Notes: a model not told the origin generated them from the letters alone. A stretch of DNA of 64,000 nucleotides from Kappaphycus alvarezii (GCA_002205965.3 NADL03000535.1:124001-188000); one strand, 5' to 3'; numbered from the stretch's first letter, positions 10,801 through 19,797 are shown. Numbers and translations: made by a program.

Positions 10801-11365
10801 TATCCTGGAAGATGTCCCTTTCCCGGTATGGGGTGCGGAGGATGTCTTCGGGGCTTGGTAAGGGAGAGGCAGCGGAGGAGGGAGGATGGGGTGGGGTGGA
10901 GATGTCCATGGGGAGGATGCTTAGGCGGAGGAGCCGTCACCCGACCGCACTCCTTCCATTGCGGACGCACCGACAGCTGGAGGAAGGGGGCAGCGGGGGT
11001 CTTGAGTGGGTCCCTGGGTCGGAGGTGGGACATCTTGCATGCCTATGGACGACGGCGGCATGGCGGCGTGTGTGGCGGACTCCCGACCCTGTGGCGCCGA
11101 GGAGGCGACAGTGGGCGGCAGAACGGCCGGGAGCGTCGGGGTTGCGGTGGGCACCATCAGGAACTCCGCCGCGGGGGCCTCTTCGGATGCAGCGCAGCGG
11201 CGTTTGGTCGCCGAGGGTGAAGAGCCCGGGGATTGCAGGGTGAGGTCGGGGATTGTTGCGGGGCGTGCCCGGGGCGGGAGGGGCGGAGGAGGCCGGTAGC
11301 GCGTTGGGGCGCTTGTTGCGGGCGGAGCCAGGAGAGGTCGGGGCGGTGGGGTGAGCGGGGCTCAC
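7870..11365 (-). pseudogene. Subfamily A copy 2 ORF2: reverse transcriptase plus restriction-like endonuclease
   Basis: This is the better preserved of the two A polyproteins. One frame runs uninterrupted from about 10650 down to 8274. It covers RT motif A, motif B, the YADD box (codons at 9555-9566), the thumb, the CAHC...RPHRH finger and the RPADI motif (8322-8336). The endonuclease continues in another frame with CDLTIVSPF (8245-8271) and DKV (8173-8181) and ends HPVSS at 7870. The switch is at a nine-G run (8304-8312); one more G would give a single frame equivalent to the uninterrupted subfamily B fragment at 115-985. Further upstream, one-base losses in the C run near 10645 and in G runs near 11250 and 11275 shift the N-terminal part. 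An apparent Met-initiated start at 11031-11033 is in the wrong frame and should not be taken as the N-terminus. Confidence 0.85.
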
Positions 11366-11733
11366 AACGGGTGGGCGGGTGGATTGGCGGGGGTCTTGGG
11401 TGGGACGGGGGTCTTGGGTGGGACGGGGGTCTTGGGTTGGGCGGGTGAGGGGCGAGCTCGGGCGGCACGACGGGTGTCGATGACGTCGCGAGCGTGGTGG
11501 CGCAGGGTCGTTGCGAGGGCCGTGCGGACGTAGGGAAGGACCCAGGAGCGAAGGGTTGGGTCGAGTAGGCGGTTGGCCTCTCGGCCAAGGCGTGTCACGA
11601 CTCCTTGGGAAGCGGAGTCATCCAGGGCTGCGGCGGTGGCCGCGATGGTCGTCGTTGTGGTTTGCAGGTCCGGAAACATGCACTGGAGGTGGGCTAGGAT
11701 GGAGAACATCTCCTGTCGGGCAGCATCGGGGAA
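11362..11733 (-). pseudogene. Subfamily A copy 2 ORF1, 5'-truncated
   Basis: This is the C-terminal part of the ORF1 protein from PDAARQEMF onward, matching copy 1 through the QGVVTRLGRE and LRSWVLPYVR blocks to the AHPL terminus. Everything before it is lost at the 11733 breakpoint. Two compensating one-base changes in G runs near the 3' end alter two residues relative to copy 1. Confidence 0.85.
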
Positions 11734-11805
11734 GGACTTCGGACTTGTACGCGTTTTGTAATACATGAACTAAAGCCATTTACACTCAATGTGGTTTGTG
11801 TTGAA

Positions 11806-11887
11806 GGCGAAGTGGCCGAGTGGTCTAAGGCGTTGCGTTTAGGCCGCAATCTCAGAAGGGGCGTGGGTTCAAATCCCATCTTCGTCA
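11806..11887 (+). tRNA. tRNA-Leu (anticodon UAG)
   Basis: An 82-nt cloverleaf folds from the sequence. The acceptor stem is GGCGAAG with CTTCGTC and discriminator A at 11887. The D-arm contains the A box TGGCCGAGTGG. The anticodon stem is TTGCG/CGCAA around loop TTTAGGC, which puts TAG at 11840-11842. A long variable arm (class II) follows, then T-arm GTGGG-TTCAAAT-CCCAT, which supplies the B box. The 3' CCA is not encoded and there is no intron, consistent with a eukaryotic nuclear gene read by RNA polymerase III. It decodes CUA. Its upstream neighbour is the truncated 5' end of retroelement copy 2, 72 bp away. Confidence 0.96.
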
Positions 11888-11911
11888 AAGCGGGGCATGA
11901 CGCCGATGTAA

Positions 11912-11916
11912 TTTTT
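11912..11916 (+). terminator. RNA polymerase III T-run terminator
   Basis: Five T residues lie 24 nt downstream of the tRNA-Leu gene, the usual type of signal for Pol III termination. Confidence 0.6.
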
Positions 11917-12124
11917 GTGAAACGACGGGAGCTGAGCGACTAAAATCGCCGCCGTTTTTGGCCAAGTTCCATCTGAGCGCTCGAAACTCGGATGGTATTT
12001 TTGTGCCGCTAGCCTTTGACTCCTGGGATGCCCGTCTGTGACCACATCGAAGGTGGTCGACGAGTGTGCGGCTGTCATCGCGGCCCGTATCGGAAGCTCT
12101 AAGGCGAAGGTGCGATTTCGGCTT

Positions 12125-12252
12125 CATCAAAAGCGGAGCTATGCCATTAGGTCCACGTGTGCAGCTTTAGTGATTGGTCGTAGTCCGCAACTTGCAGATG
12201 TTTGCCCCCCCTTCCAAAGCTAGTTAGTTTAGTGGCCCTTCACGTTGCACTT
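12125..12252 (-). repeat. Dispersed repeat, partner of 19672-19797
   Basis: Reverse-complementing this stretch gives a clear match to 19672-19797 on the plus strand, including the shared blocks gctgcacacgtggacc and tacgaccaatc. The pair is therefore inverted and about 7.5 kb apart. It encodes nothing I recognise. The 11.92-12.12 kb stretch before it is also unassigned. Confidence 0.7.
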
Positions 12253-12590
12253 CCCTTGTCTGTTGATTAAGCACAGAATCACAAAATAGTGGAGTGTAAG
12301 CGACCGAAGTGATCGTTTGTTGCCGGGTGATACGAATACGTCATCAGTTTCGATACTGTTGATTTAATTCAAATCGCGGGAGAAATGGATCATTTAGAAT
12401 GAAATTTAGGATATCGCGGTTCTGTATAAATAACATACACTCTAGTAGAGATCAGAAACAAAGACTGAAAAAACAAGGACACTGTACATCAGCAGTAGCA
12501 GTAGCAAGAACAGAAAATCTTGCTATACAACAGTGGGTTGGGTAGTTTATTTGAAGAGTAGGCCCATTTTCAGAATGGGGTAATGCTTGA

Positions 12591-13028
12591 GTTCTTTACC
12601 ACTCGGAGCCACTGAAGACTGTCTCGGGATGGGGAGGAGGCATATCTGCATATCTTCACAAGAGCAAGGGCACGGATTATTTCGACGTAACCTTTGTCAA
12701 GCCGCTCGCTCCCTCCCACGCAAGAGCCAGGGCTTTCAACCCACTCACAAGCCTCAACGCAGCTCACGCAGAGAAGCAGCGGAAATACCAAGGGTTCCTT
12801 GCTGAGCTGCCTAGGAGAAACAGGCTGGTTCCTGTTCCCATCTCAACGCTTGGAGGATGGCATCCGGCGGCGTTCTTCGTCGTCAAGGAACTCGCGAGAA
12901 CCGTTGCCACCCGCGCAATGGGACGGTTTTCGAAGGTTAGAGGCATTCTTTTACAGCGGCCATCCGCTTTGACAGTAACCTCCAATGCCGTTTGTTTGCT
13001 GGCTGGCCTTCCTTTCACCTTCTGGTAG
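12591..13028 (+). pseudogene. C-terminal remnant of a second RLE retroelement family
   Basis: One open frame of 145 codons lacks an ATG at its left end and is bounded by a TGA at 12588. It reads into GTDYFDVTFVKPL (endonuclease Asp region), then a basic linker, then PVPISTLGGWHPAA and a helix with ELARTVATRAMG. The GTD(Y/F)FDVT and ISTLGGWH blocks also occur in the remnant at 32855-33478, so both belong to one family, distinct from subfamilies A-C. This looks like the carboxy end of a reverse transcriptase/RLE protein whose RT part is gone. The reading frame is intact over the surviving part, so it could be young or fortuitously spared. Confidence 0.7.
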
Positions 13029-13098
13029 ATTGGAGTGCCATCCACAGCTTTCGACGCATTGTACGGTTCCACAATTGGCTTGACAATGATACGATATC

Positions 13099-13169
13099 TA
13101 CGCTCCGGTACAAATTTACTGGATACCAACCCACATATCTACCACAATAAATTAACCCCCCATTTACCC
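13099..13169 (-). repeat. 71-bp dispersed repeat, copy 1
   Basis: These 71 bp match 26636-26706 (read in the opposite orientation) with only three or four differences. A GATATC hexamer sits on the same side of both copies. At 26.6 kb the repeat interrupts a copia gene between two GATATC hexamers, so it behaves as a mobile insertion. No TIRs are obvious. Confidence 0.75.
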
Positions 13170-14430
13170 AGAGCAAGAGATGTTTCTCTTACAATATTGG
13201 CGTCAGGGAAGCCGCAGGACTGGATGCATTGGAAGAAACGGCTTCCTCAGCGTGTTGTGGCATTAGAACAGCTCGTATCCGTCCGAAGGTCTCCAATTCC
13301 TAAATGGGGGAACACGGCTGGTCCAAGCACTGTAACAGATATGCTGGATGATACCTAGTCAACTTGTATGGTAGTACGCATTTATTTGTGATTCTTAAAG
13401 TTAGGCGAGTTTTTTCCCTAAGGGATTAAGCAGAAAGGGTAAAGTTATGGATGTCTTTACTGTTGGAAGATATAAGTGATCTATCCTAAAGTTTTCCAGA
13501 CATCCACGATCGACTCAAAAAGGTGTGCTGGCACAGTAATGGGGGAGGAACTACGCTCCCTAAAAGGTCACCTTCAGGCCAGCCATCATCTATAATATCA
13601 CAAGGCGATTTGGGTATATTAACACAGAAATCTTTTGATTGAAAGCTAGAGGAGTAAAGACGCAAGGCCTCCAATTCCCGTATCAGCAACTAGAAGGGGA
13701 AAACGTGGGGGAACATTCGGTTGGTTTAATGCGATGGAAAAGCAGGTTCATGTTTTACTGATTCGATATCTAAAAGGGTTACTTTCCGAGACGAAAATGA
13801 CATTTCAAGGCCATATTTGCTGATGGACTATGACTCTTTACATCTCAAATGATTGCAAGGGCGTTTGGTGTTTTCCCGTATTTCTGTATGAATGGCATGG
13901 ACCAAAATCTATGCAACTGGTATTAACACCCAGCACGTGCTTGGTTGCTTTGTCCATTTCCGACGATTTCATCTTGTGCATGCGATGTCCAGTCACTCAA
14001 TGTGTAACTGCGTGGCAAATGGTATCAGACCTACAGTACACTACAGTTGCCTTGGCCATGCATGTACAGATACGGCATCAGTACAAAGGGCCGAACATGG
14101 AACACACCTCCCTTGGACAAAGGAAGAGTCCACTTTGCAATTCACGTAAAGGGTTGCTACGTTTACGTGCCGGCGTGCGCAAGAAGCAACCGTAGTCTCT
14201 ATCCTACTTTCTTGGGTGAGCCGCGATCAGTGGCGGATCACACAGCCCTTGGTCAAAAACGCTTTCATTGTGGGACATTTAGAACATTGACTTTGGCAAG
14301 TAATCAGATTATTTATGTATGGCTTCACTGCAGTAGTAGGTGCTTAAGCGAAAATCTGCATGCAGCAAATGAATCCCCAACTTTTCCCCGATTTATTTTT
14401 GAACACCGGGGTTCGTAGAATGGAACAGAT
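13170..14430. other. Unassigned AT-moderate region
   Basis: I see no supported gene. Short open frames here overlap each other in different frames and show no motif. A TTTACTGTTGGAAGATATA block near 13459 recurs near 14806, so this stretch contains diverged pieces of a repeat shared with 14.4-14.9 kb. Confidence 0.4.
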
Positions 14431-14479
14431 ATGCTAATTGAAACAAAGTCGACGTGTACGGTTGTGCGTATGTACGTAA

Positions 14480-14660
14480 AATATTGCGGCAGGGCAGATG
14501 GCACCTACTCTACCAGCAAGAAGAAGGGAAGGCAGCCCGCAAAAAAAGCATGCTTGGAGTTTACTGTCAATGCGGAGTGTCACTGTAAAGGAATACGACG
14601 CACCTTTAAAGCGGGTCCTATTGATGAAATTCAAGTGTGTGTATTTTCAGTGGGATGGAA
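14480..14660 (-). repeat. Decayed copy of the RLE C-terminus at 12.9-13.1 kb
   Basis: The reverse complement aligns with 12900-13085, through the sequence encoding GRFSKVRGILLQ...NAVCLLAGL and past the stop codon. The two copies are inverted relative to each other. Small indels have destroyed the frame here. The opposite strand also keeps similar residues (DGT...KGR...LE.TV.A), but I regard that as a by-product of the nucleotide match. Confidence 0.6.
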
Positions 14661-16375
14661 TTTGTAAGCAAGGGACGGAGGGCATGTTGGAAATCATTTC
14701 TGAAGGGTTGGGGTGCTCATTGATTAAAGTTGTAGCGCAAAAAGAGAAAAGGCGAATGACAAGGTGGGGGAAGGGATCGAGGAAAGGGGGAAAGTTTTGG
14801 GTGCTTTTACTGTTGGAAGATATATTTGATTTACAGGAGGATCGGAGAGGAATAGGATGTTGGAGGAAACGGACAGCGGTGGTTGAAGGGTGGAGTGACG
14901 ATGCGAGAAGGTTGTAGAGAAGACAAGTGGCTGTACAGGAGGTGGGAGAAGAAAGTGCGGGGGAAGGAATTTGATCGTGGGAACATGAAAGGAGCGTACA
15001 GAGTGGGACGTTGGGATGATTCAAGGTTTACGAGATGGAGTGGGCGATGTTGGTACAACACGCGGGGCCGGGTGGTATTAGTATGCGGTAAAGGAACGGG
15101 CGTACTGGTTGGAGGGGCTCGCAGAAAGGGCGGGTGAGGACTGATGGGGCCAGGGTTTGTTGACAGGCGGTAGAGGTCTGGGGCCGGCAGGCTGGGAGAT
15201 GGCTTTCACAAGAGGCAAATGTGAGCAGGCTTGGAAGCAGTGAGGGATGTGGGAGTGGGTAGTGTGGGTGGACCGTTGGGAGGAAACAGTAGTTGGAGGA
15301 ACATTGGTTGCATGGAACAAGTGTGGATGTGTTTGGCCAAGCGGGTGCTGGTGGAAGGAGACGAGGGTGATTGAATGAGCTTTTTTTTTCATAAGCGAGT
15401 AGTTTGCTGGGTTGAATGCAACGTTTCGATGCGATATTTTGTGTAGAGGCACGGGGTGGGAAACGGTAGGGCATAGTATGGCCGGTTTTGGGAGGATTTT
15501 TGATGTAGTGTATGGAACGTTTGTTTCAACAAGAGCCAAACGACGGTAAGTTGCAACGTGAATTCGAAATCCAGTGGTTTGAAATATTTGTCTAGTCTAC
15601 TCGGCGGAGAGGCGTCATACATACCGTACAGTATGATTGGCAGGTTGTCCATTGCTCTTTTTACCAAATGGTACTCTTGTGTATGAGGCTGTATTGGCAT
15701 GGAGTACAATACTGTAAATTTCTCTGTCAACAGGTGCCGTACTCGGCTCAGGAAGAAAATATGCGGTTCAGAATGAACCACTATAAATTGCACTTGTACC
15801 TTTTTCGACTGTGTACAGTACAGTTCTGTGCACACGTGCCGCTACATCCTGAGGGTTTTCGAAAGCTTTGCTGTACGAAAGTTGTGTGCTTTGCACAATT
15901 ACGTTGGCACGTTGTGGAACACAACGGACCACAGAAAATGTGGAAGAATTGCCTGGCCTCAATTCCAATAGGGCAATCTCTCGCATGCTCCACTGTAATT
16001 GCCGGGGCATCAATTCTCGCATTCGGGAATTCAAAACGTATTACAGTATACTGTACTGTATTGGACAGTACGTACAGGAATAGCATGGGTCAGGTTTTTG
16101 AACACATGAAAAGATTCCCCCCGCCTTACCGCATCATCTCCAATCTGGTTGATTTTTTTGCAACAGTCGCACTTGGAATAGGGCGCTGCGCCGTATTTGC
16201 GTCCCATAGTAAAACCTCAACTCATGCAAACGCCGTATCAAAATATCAAAATATTCCCGAGATAATTTTGTGCGGCGCTAATAAATCCAATTCCAAAGCT
16301 CCAATCACGTCACATCGTTTCTTACGTCTTTTGCTGCCCTTTTCGTTTTATTATTCTGTACTCTCTCTCTCGAGC
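14661..16375. other. Unassigned region, GA-rich then mixed
   Basis: The plus strand is purine-rich from about 14.68 to 15.36 kb. From 15.6 to 16.4 kb there are repeated TACAGTA/TACTGTA palindromic words. A 246-codon open frame at 15668-16408 is Cys- and aromatic-rich, has no motif I recognise, and ends inside the TACTG repeat. I do not support it as a gene. Confidence 0.35.
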
Positions 16376-16407
16376 TACAGTACTGTACTGTACTGCACTG
16401 TACAGTA
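16376..16407. repeat. TACTG microsatellite
   Basis: Short tandem run of the pentamer TACTG with one interruption, ending in a TGTACAGTA palindrome. Similar TACTGTACAGTA words recur near 20.12, 20.28 and 33.58 kb. Confidence 0.7.
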
Positions 16408-16421
16408 GCTAGCTAGTAATT

Positions 16422-16462
16422 CAACGACATCTCGTACTCGAGTCGAGTACGAGGTGTCGTTG
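16422..16462. repeat. Near-perfect inverted repeat (20-bp arms)
   Basis: The left arm 16422-16441 and right arm 16443-16462 are reverse complements with one mismatch and a single central base. The DNA could extrude as a cruciform or the RNA could fold as a long hairpin. There is no T-run to suggest a terminator. It could also be the junction of two inverted repeat ends. Confidence 0.85.
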
Positions 16463-17163
16463 AGTAACTCAACGTCATACTCAACCCTCAATCTCCACCC
16501 GGTGCTTGCAAATCACGTCAAATCACGTCAGCCCTCAATATCACCTGCACTATCTGCGAGACGTATACGCAGTCCGTAGGCCCTCCGTCCTCCCTCCTCT
16601 AAAACCACCGAAAATTTCTGTGGCCCCCATTTGCAACCGCCCGACTGCGACCCACCCTCACACCCCATTATCTTTTTCTCCTTCCACCTTTCCCCACACA
16701 ACCTCTCGCAACATATCGTATGCCAACCAAATCCCGCCCCCATTCCCATTCCCATTCCCTGCCTCTCATCCCACATACAACCGCCCCATCACCCTCTCGT
16801 CCACCCCATCTCCTCCCTTTCACCACACCCTCATCGCGCACCTATCACTCCCTCGTACCGTGCAATCCGCTCCCCGACAACCCGCCTGGCGATGTCGCCA
16901 ACTCTATCCTCATCCCCTCTGCCCACCGACTGTAAATCCCCCTCCGCGTCACATTCCGCTCACCCGTCTCCAAACGCAATCTATCTCCTACGGACATACC
17001 AAACAAGTCATCAAACGCTCTGCAACAAAACTCTTCCAAACGCAAAACCATCCCCCACATCGTTTCTTTACATGTACAATAACACAGTAAACAAAAATTC
17101 TAGCCAAACCAGTGCACCCCTTCAAACCCCACCAACCCCCACATTCCCCACCCTCCCCACGCC
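16463..17163. other. C-rich (plus strand) tract 3' of the CX3C gene
   Basis: The plus strand is strongly C-rich and G-poor with short CCATTC repeats near 16740. Open frames on both strands are compositional. The minus-strand frame at 16845-17060 is the least implausible, but it has no signal peptide or recognisable domain. The first part of this tract is probably the 3' UTR of the minus-strand gene at 17164-17421. Confidence 0.4.
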
Positions 17164-17421
17164 CTAGTTACACTGTCCCGCACATACTTGCAACTCAAAC
17201 CCGCAATCAAAGTCACAACGCAAGTTACCCGGCTTGCAACCCGCGAAACACCGCCGAAACTTCCTGATACATCTTCTAGTGCATGCCGAAAAGCTTGGCC
17301 TTGAGCGGTTGAGCGCCTCGAGTTGCGCATTGCTATGCGGTGGCATTGCAGTGCTCGATACACACGATATGGAGAGTAGCAGAAGCGTCAGGGCGAGTAG
17401 GATGATACGGGAGGTAGTCAT
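17164..17421 (-). CDS. Secreted cysteine-rich peptide with four CX3C motifs
   Basis: This is an 85-residue protein. Residues 1-24 form a clear signal peptide: MTTSR, then the hydrophobic core IILLALTLLLLSISCV, with likely cleavage near SST-AMPP. After a short linker, the last ~40 residues follow an exact pattern CX3C-X6-CX3C-X6-CX3C-X6-CX3C, ending in Asn. The Cys residues therefore recur with an 11-residue period, and a KPGN turn sits between the second and third motifs. The first half is rich in Arg/Lys and the second half is neutral to acidic. I infer two short helices joined by the turn and held by four disulfides, an extended version of the two-motif alpha-hairpinin layout, but I do not recognise the family. 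The ATG is the first in the transcript predicted from the TATA box, with A at -3. Antimicrobial, inhibitor or structural roles are all possible. Confidence 0.8.
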   Translation of the reverse strand: MTTSRIILLALTLLLLSISCVSSTAMPPHSNAQLEALNRSRPSFSACTRRCIRKFRRCFAGCKPGNLRCDFDCGFELQVCAGQCN

Positions 17422-17560
17422 GTTTGGATCGCCGGTTGATGTGGTAAGAGTTTGGATGGGTTGGGATGAACCTGATGGATGTTTTTTGGTTTTGGGATGG
17501 GGAGGATGTGTGAGTGGTGGTGATGAAGTTTTTGCCTGGCGATTGCGGTCGCGTGTTGGT

Positions 17561-17567
17561 ATTTATA
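17561..17567 (-). promoter_or_regulatory. TATA box of the CX3C peptide gene
   Basis: On the minus strand the sequence reads TATAAAT, preceded by a C-rich stretch, and lies 140 nt upstream of the ATG at 17421. Transcription starting about 30 nt downstream would give a 5' UTR of about 110 nt with no upstream ATG. Confidence 0.6.
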
Positions 17568-17599
17568 GCGGGTTTCGGGTGTGGGGGAGGTAGAGTGGG

Positions 17600-18950
17600 G
17601 AAAGTACCGAGTCCTCGGGGGATGGTGCGGTGGTGCTTGGTGCCACTGGCATCGGTGTTGGGAGTCGAGTGTGTGGGCGCCGCTTGAGCGAGTTCCGGAG
17701 GGGCATTGAGATTGGGGTGACTGTATGCCATGGTTTGGCTGTATGAGTGACTTGGGCCATGGAGGATATGTATGCAGGCGTTGTGTCATGCAGCTGAGGC
17801 TGCCTTTTGGAGGGAAAGCAAAAGGTTATGGGCCGGAATTGATGTGAATGAAAACTCCATTCAGTTACGTGGGCGCTTTGTGAAAACGCCGCAGTTGCGG
17901 TGTGTCAAGTGCAAAGGGACAGCTGTGTGGAGAGTAGAGCTAAATTCAATACGCCATTTGTTCGATGCAATGTAGTACCGACGATGCGAATCAACTTTTC
18001 AATCTTTGGCCGTATCAACTAGCCGCAATATCAATCCACCAGTGACAACATAGCCCTTTCTGTGCCTTTTCGTCAAGAGTCAAATAATTATATTTCACAA
18101 CACCAGTGCTCGGGATAGCAGTGCCATATACGGTACCGTACGAGAGATTTGAAAAACTTGACACAACATTCATCACGTCGCTTTGATCTCCGCTCAGCAA
18201 TTCTCATAACAACATTTACCACAGTCTTTGTTTCTACCAACTTCGACAGAAACTTCCTGACGCACAGAGATTGGCTGCTCTAGCCCACGGCGTTCGGATA
18301 CCGGACTCCTGTCAGGATAACCTGAACCAAACACACATGGGTTTGTGGAATACGGCTGTCAGATGTGCGGAAACCTATGTCTACCGATGTCTTGCGTCCA
18401 GAAGTCGGCCTGGGTCATACCACGCTGTTGAGATCTTACGAGACAACGAATGGTCCTGTGTGGATGCTATGGCAACCGGGCCTTAATTCCTTTTTAGGCA
18501 AAGTGATCTGTTCCAGCTGCACGTGTGCGCTATTTCAGGTGAACATGTGTGCTGAATCATGTCTGAATCATGACCATTCTGTGCTTTTGCTTTAGACGGA
18601 CAAGCATCCGCAACCTTTACTCACACGTCAACCAAGAAATGGGTTGCAAAAATATTGTACATGTTCTCTATCTGAGCAGCTAATTTGTTGACGTGGCTAG
18701 TTTAAGCTCTAATCCTTGAGAAATGGACGACATGACCATATTCAGCATTGACACTGTCAATGGATTGCTAGGCAATGCATACATATGGAGATTTTCATCT
18801 AATTCAACCCATGCGGGTCGCCGTTGTCTCATAGCAAGACATACTCTGCATTCTTTTTATAGTCTCTGTTCCCCAAGGACAGTCAAAGTTTCATCTCGGC
18901 TGCTGTGATCATGAAATATGTTCCTAGTAGAGAGCAATCTGGCCCTTACT
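17600..18950. other. Unassigned region
   Basis: Immediately upstream of the CX3C gene the minus strand stays C-rich to about 17.76 kb, which is compatible with promoter sequence. From 17.8 to 18.95 kb there are only short overlapping open frames without motifs. I see no RNA gene or element end. Confidence 0.35.
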
Positions 18951-19046
18951 GTCGTTCTAGACCACCAGGCAACTGCCGCGCGCAGCACCGTCGGAGGACT
19001 GGGAGAAAATAATGAAAAATGCTGTTCAGTTACTTTCTAATTCCAG
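18951..19046 (+). repeat. 96-bp direct repeat, copy 1
   Basis: Direct match to 20598-20693 with a handful of substitutions. Shared blocks include actgccgcgcgcagcaccg and cagttactttctaattcc. Non-coding as far as I can see. Confidence 0.85.
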
Positions 19047-19671
19047 GTCCAATTCCAGGTTACTAAGTTAACCTGTTTGTACTATACTGCCAACTCAACA
19101 TCCGCTCTTTTTCCTTTCGAAATTATTTCGAACTTATTCAGTATAATTTTGCCTATTGACAGGCTTTGAGTGTGCCATTTTGGCACACGAGTGACATCAC
19201 CAATTATCCTGAACACGTCTAGCATACACCGGGGGATAGCCGAACCGCACTTTTGAAACATTACAGAACCAAATCGTTTGTTTTTATTTCGAACGTTCAC
19301 TCGAAACTGAATTTCGGTACTTGCATATTCTTCATTCGGGATGTCTCGTATTCGCTTACATCCACATTTCAACACGTGTAATGGTGGACACTTGTAATGA
19401 TGTCACGTGTTGTCAACCTTGCATTCGCCACTTGCCCTAGCGGCCGGGGCTGAACACCCCAGAATGAGGTCAGGTCCGCGGTCCACTCACCGGGTCCCCC
19501 AACCTACTTCGCTAGGCCTTGGACTTCTCTCTCTAGCATTCTCGTACATGTTGGGGGGGAATCTTTTATGAGTAAAAATTGAAAAACCTGACCCGTACAG
19601 GTAGTGGGTTCCACAACTGTAGTTGACTCAGAAGTTATTCCGTTTTTACTCATTAATTTTCTTCAATACTT
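19047..19671. other. Unassigned region between repeats
   Basis: Includes a short hairpin at about 19052-19072 (CAGGTTA...TAACCTG), a GC-rich patch at 19.43-19.53 kb, and a 97-codon minus-strand open frame at 19082-19375 with no recognisable domain. Nothing here is supported as a gene. Confidence 0.3.
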
Positions 19672-19797
19672 GAAAAGGGCCACTAAAATTGACGAGCTTT
19701 GGAGCGGGAGGCAAACTTCTGCATGTTGCGGCCTACGACCAATCGCTGAAGCTGCACACGTGGACCAAATAGCATAGCTGAGCTTTTGATTAAGAAC
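19672..19797 (+). repeat. Dispersed repeat, partner of 12125-12252
   Basis: Inverted homologue of 12125-12252. It begins near a shared gggccactaaa block and ends near gagcttttgat. The ends are not well enough defined to look for target duplications by eye. Confidence 0.7.

Larger units (their letters stand above)
7814..11733 (-). mobile_element. RLE-type non-LTR retrotransposon, subfamily A copy 2 (5'-truncated)
   Basis: This copy is nearly identical to copy 1 from its tail (7814) to 11733, where identity stops abruptly inside ORF1. About 0.5 kb of 5' sequence is missing. The 5' break lies 72 bp upstream of a tRNA-Leu gene. The tail is joined directly to the 5' leader of copy 1, so on the minus strand the order is copy 2 then copy 1, head to tail with only a few bases between. 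5' truncation is typical of target-primed reverse transcription. Confidence 0.9.

Noticed and set aside
10937..11033. Start of the long 919-codon frame of copy 2 taken as the true N-terminus of ORF2.
   Set aside because: Comparison with copy 1 and the plus-strand B element shows the conserved MDISTPP...CLKPFTLLF block lies in another frame, so this start is created by a frameshift.
12425..12431. TATAAAT as promoter for a host gene running into 12591-13028.
   Set aside because: The downstream frame is an RLE C-terminus whose left end lacks an ATG, and a TGA sits just before it.
15668..16408. 246-codon plus-strand open frame as a host gene.
   Set aside because: No motif, no signal peptide, odd Cys/aromatic composition, overlaps equally open frames on the other strand, and terminates within a microsatellite.
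16506..17167. Pro/Ser/Thr-rich open frames of up to 194 codons on the plus strand.
   Set aside because: All three plus frames are open because the strand is C-rich; overlapping frames give equally plausible low-complexity proteins.
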